From an uncultured beta proteobacterium (lineage in GTDB: Bacteria > Pseudomonadota > Gammaproteobacteria > Burkholderiales > Burkholderiaceae): a stretch of 5,598 nucleotides of DNA. The stretch lies in contig CAIMPQ010000172.1 in assembly GCA_903843315.1 (NCBI GenBank), positions 1 to 5,598 of the forward strand, in the 5' to 3' direction. The notes beneath the pieces are model-generated. The model saw only the letters and a program-made list of their open reading frames with translations, made no database searches and was not told the DNA's origin. Made by a program: the position numbers and the translations under genes. Of this stretch, positions 4,727 to 5,598 are shown piece by piece (position 1 is the first letter of the stretch; each line of letters opens with the position of its first letter).

Positions 4727-5145
4727 GCCCCTGCATGTACTTACTAGATACAAACATTATTTCTGAATTACGTAGACCTAAGCCACATGGAGCCGTGTTG
4801 GAGTGGTATCGAAATGTTGCCGAAGAAGACCTCTACATCTCGGCAGTATCAATAGGCGAGATCCAAGCGGGTATAGAGCTAACTCGTGAGCAAGACAAGA
4901 AAAAAGCTGAGTCTTTAGAGGTATGGCTGCATTGCATTGCTAATATTCACAATGTCTTACCAATGACAGGCACAACCTTTATCTTATGGGCAAAACTCAT
5001 GCATACCCAATCAAATACCGTCAGAGAAGATGCCATGATTGCCGCAACAGCAATTGAAAAAAAACTGACGGTAGTCACTCGCAATACTAAAGACTTCAAA
5101 CGATTCAAAATTGGACTACTAAACCCATTCGAGGCTCTGCATTAA
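4723..5145 (+). CDS. vapC: PIN-domain (VapC/FitB-like) toxin ribonuclease
   Basis: This is a predicted magnesium-dependent endoribonuclease toxin with one PIN domain. The acidic residues expected at the active site are present: Asp9 in YLLDTN, Glu46 in SIGEIQAG, Asp103 in REDAMIAA, and Asp124 in TRNTKDF. The C-terminus GLLNPFEA is also family-typical. The coordinates use GTG 4723, which overlaps the antitoxin stop (GTGA). ATG 4735 (residue 5) is an equally good start, because most relatives begin directly with M-x-LLDTN. Neither has a separate Shine-Dalgarno, so translation probably depends on coupling. All active-site residues are intact, so nothing suggests decay. The stop lies only 5 nt from the end of the convergent oxidoreductase gene. 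The target RNA is unknown. Confidence 0.9.
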   Translation: MSPCMYLLDTNIISELRRPKPHGAVLEWYRNVAEEDLYISAVSIGEIQAGIELTREQDKKKAESLEVWLHCIANIHNVLPMTGTTFILWAKLMHTQSNTVREDAMIAATAIEKKLTVVTRNTKDFKRFKIGLLNPFEALH

Positions 5146-5150
5146 ACACT

Positions 5151-5598
5151 TTAAGGCGAGCCTTTAATTAAATTCTCTAAATGCTTAGCAATCGCTAAAC
5201 TAGAGGTCAATCCTGGGGACTCGAAGCCATATAAGTTATAAAGACCTTGAAGGCCATGGTCTTGCGGAGCACTAAAACAGAAGTCTCCAGCTGGGCTATT
5301 GGGTGGGACGATTTTGGCTCTCACCCCGGAATAATCGGGCTGCAAGGCATTGTCCTTGAGGTCTGGCCAATAGCGTCTCACAGCTTCATAAAAGCCATTT
5401 CCCCGCTTTGGGTTCACTGTGTAGTCAATTTGCGCTTCGTTTTCAATATCAAGCCACTCTACGTCAGGACCAAACTTGGCTTGACCACCCATATCTAAAG
5501 TGAGATGAACGCCAAGACCTCCCGGCTCAGGAATGGGATAGATCAAATGGGTAAATGGTGATTTACCTGAGAGAGAAAAATAATTCCCTTTAGCGAAA
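5151..5598 (-). CDS. FAD-dependent oxidoreductase, LhgO-like/DAO group (partial, N-terminus outside window)
   Basis: The C-terminal 148 codons of a flavoprotein of the D-amino-acid/2-hydroxyacid dehydrogenase (DAO) group are visible. The reading frame is open through the right edge without a stop, so the TTG at 5544-5546 is internal and not a start. Family marks are GNYFSL near the right edge, then YPIPEPGGLGVHLTLDMGG and KFGPDVEW, then VRRYWPDL, then the substrate/flavin part QPDYSGVRAKI, and the tail LYGFESPGLTSSLAIAKHL. These are characteristic of LhgO-like NAD(P)/FAD-dependent oxidoreductases, which include L-2-hydroxyglutarate oxidase. The N-terminal FAD-binding Rossmann motif must lie outside. 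The gene is convergent with the toxin gene with only 5 nt between the two stops. The precise substrate cannot be told from the fragment. Confidence 0.85.
   Translation of the reverse strand, partial: FAKGNYFSLSGKSPFTHLIYPIPEPGGLGVHLTLDMGGQAKFGPDVEWLDIENEAQIDYTVNPKRGNGFYEAVRRYWPDLKDNALQPDYSGVRAKIVPPNSPAGDFCFSAPQDHGLQGLYNLYGFESPGLTSSLAIAKHLENLIKGSP

Noticed and set aside
5544..5546. TTG as the start of a 131-residue protein
   Set aside because: The frame stays open upstream to the window edge, and the upstream residues (including GNYFSLSG) continue the family alignment, so this codon is internal to a longer gene.

Overview
The window looks like a piece of a low-GC betaproteobacterial chromosome. 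A Polynucleobacter-like freshwater member of the Burkholderiales is my best guess. The guess rests on A+T-rich but ordinary coding, compact spacing, a paired SHP/DHC cytochrome locus, a tRNA-Ser with an encoded CCA end, and protein sequences of betaproteobacterial style. It cannot be proved from this window alone.

Layout. Positions 1-754 (minus strand) hold a two-gene c-type cytochrome operon: an SHP-type oxygen-binding monoheme cytochrome (374-754, TTG start) followed after 5 nt by a diheme cytochrome c of the DHC family that runs off the left edge. A 146-nt divergent spacer carries a near-perfect FNR/CRP-family box (842-855). Next is a plus-strand patatin-like lipoprotein (901-2127). Facing it on the minus strand are an HD-domain protein with the six metal-ligand pattern of MIOX/PhnZ mixed-valent diiron oxygenases (2193-2744) and, upstream of it, a small cupin (2807-3199). 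A GlcG/HbpS-like (DUF336) protein is transcribed divergently from the cupin (3282-3716). These three may form a small uncharacterised redox or catabolic module, but no substrate can be read from the sequence.

Positions 3790-4101 (minus) encode a 103-residue XRE-type helix-turn-helix protein. Its extreme C-terminus, DDDLYIPAFLRKK, closely copies the conserved C-terminal peptide of the division protein FtsZ. This is the most unusual thing in the window, because it suggests a DNA-binding protein that carries an FtsZ tail mimic. Its promoter has a good -35/-10 pair, and a perfect 9-bp inverted repeat lies over the -10, as expected of an autoregulatory operator.

Positions 4189-4360 hold a compact tRNA-Ser(UGA) unit on the minus strand with its own promoter and intrinsic terminator. 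After it comes a plus-strand type II toxin-antitoxin pair (Phd-like antitoxin, PIN-domain toxin, 4-nt overlap) preceded by a repeat-rich operator region. The right edge holds the C-terminal part of an FAD-dependent oxidoreductase of the LhgO-like/DAO group (minus strand), whose start lies outside the window.
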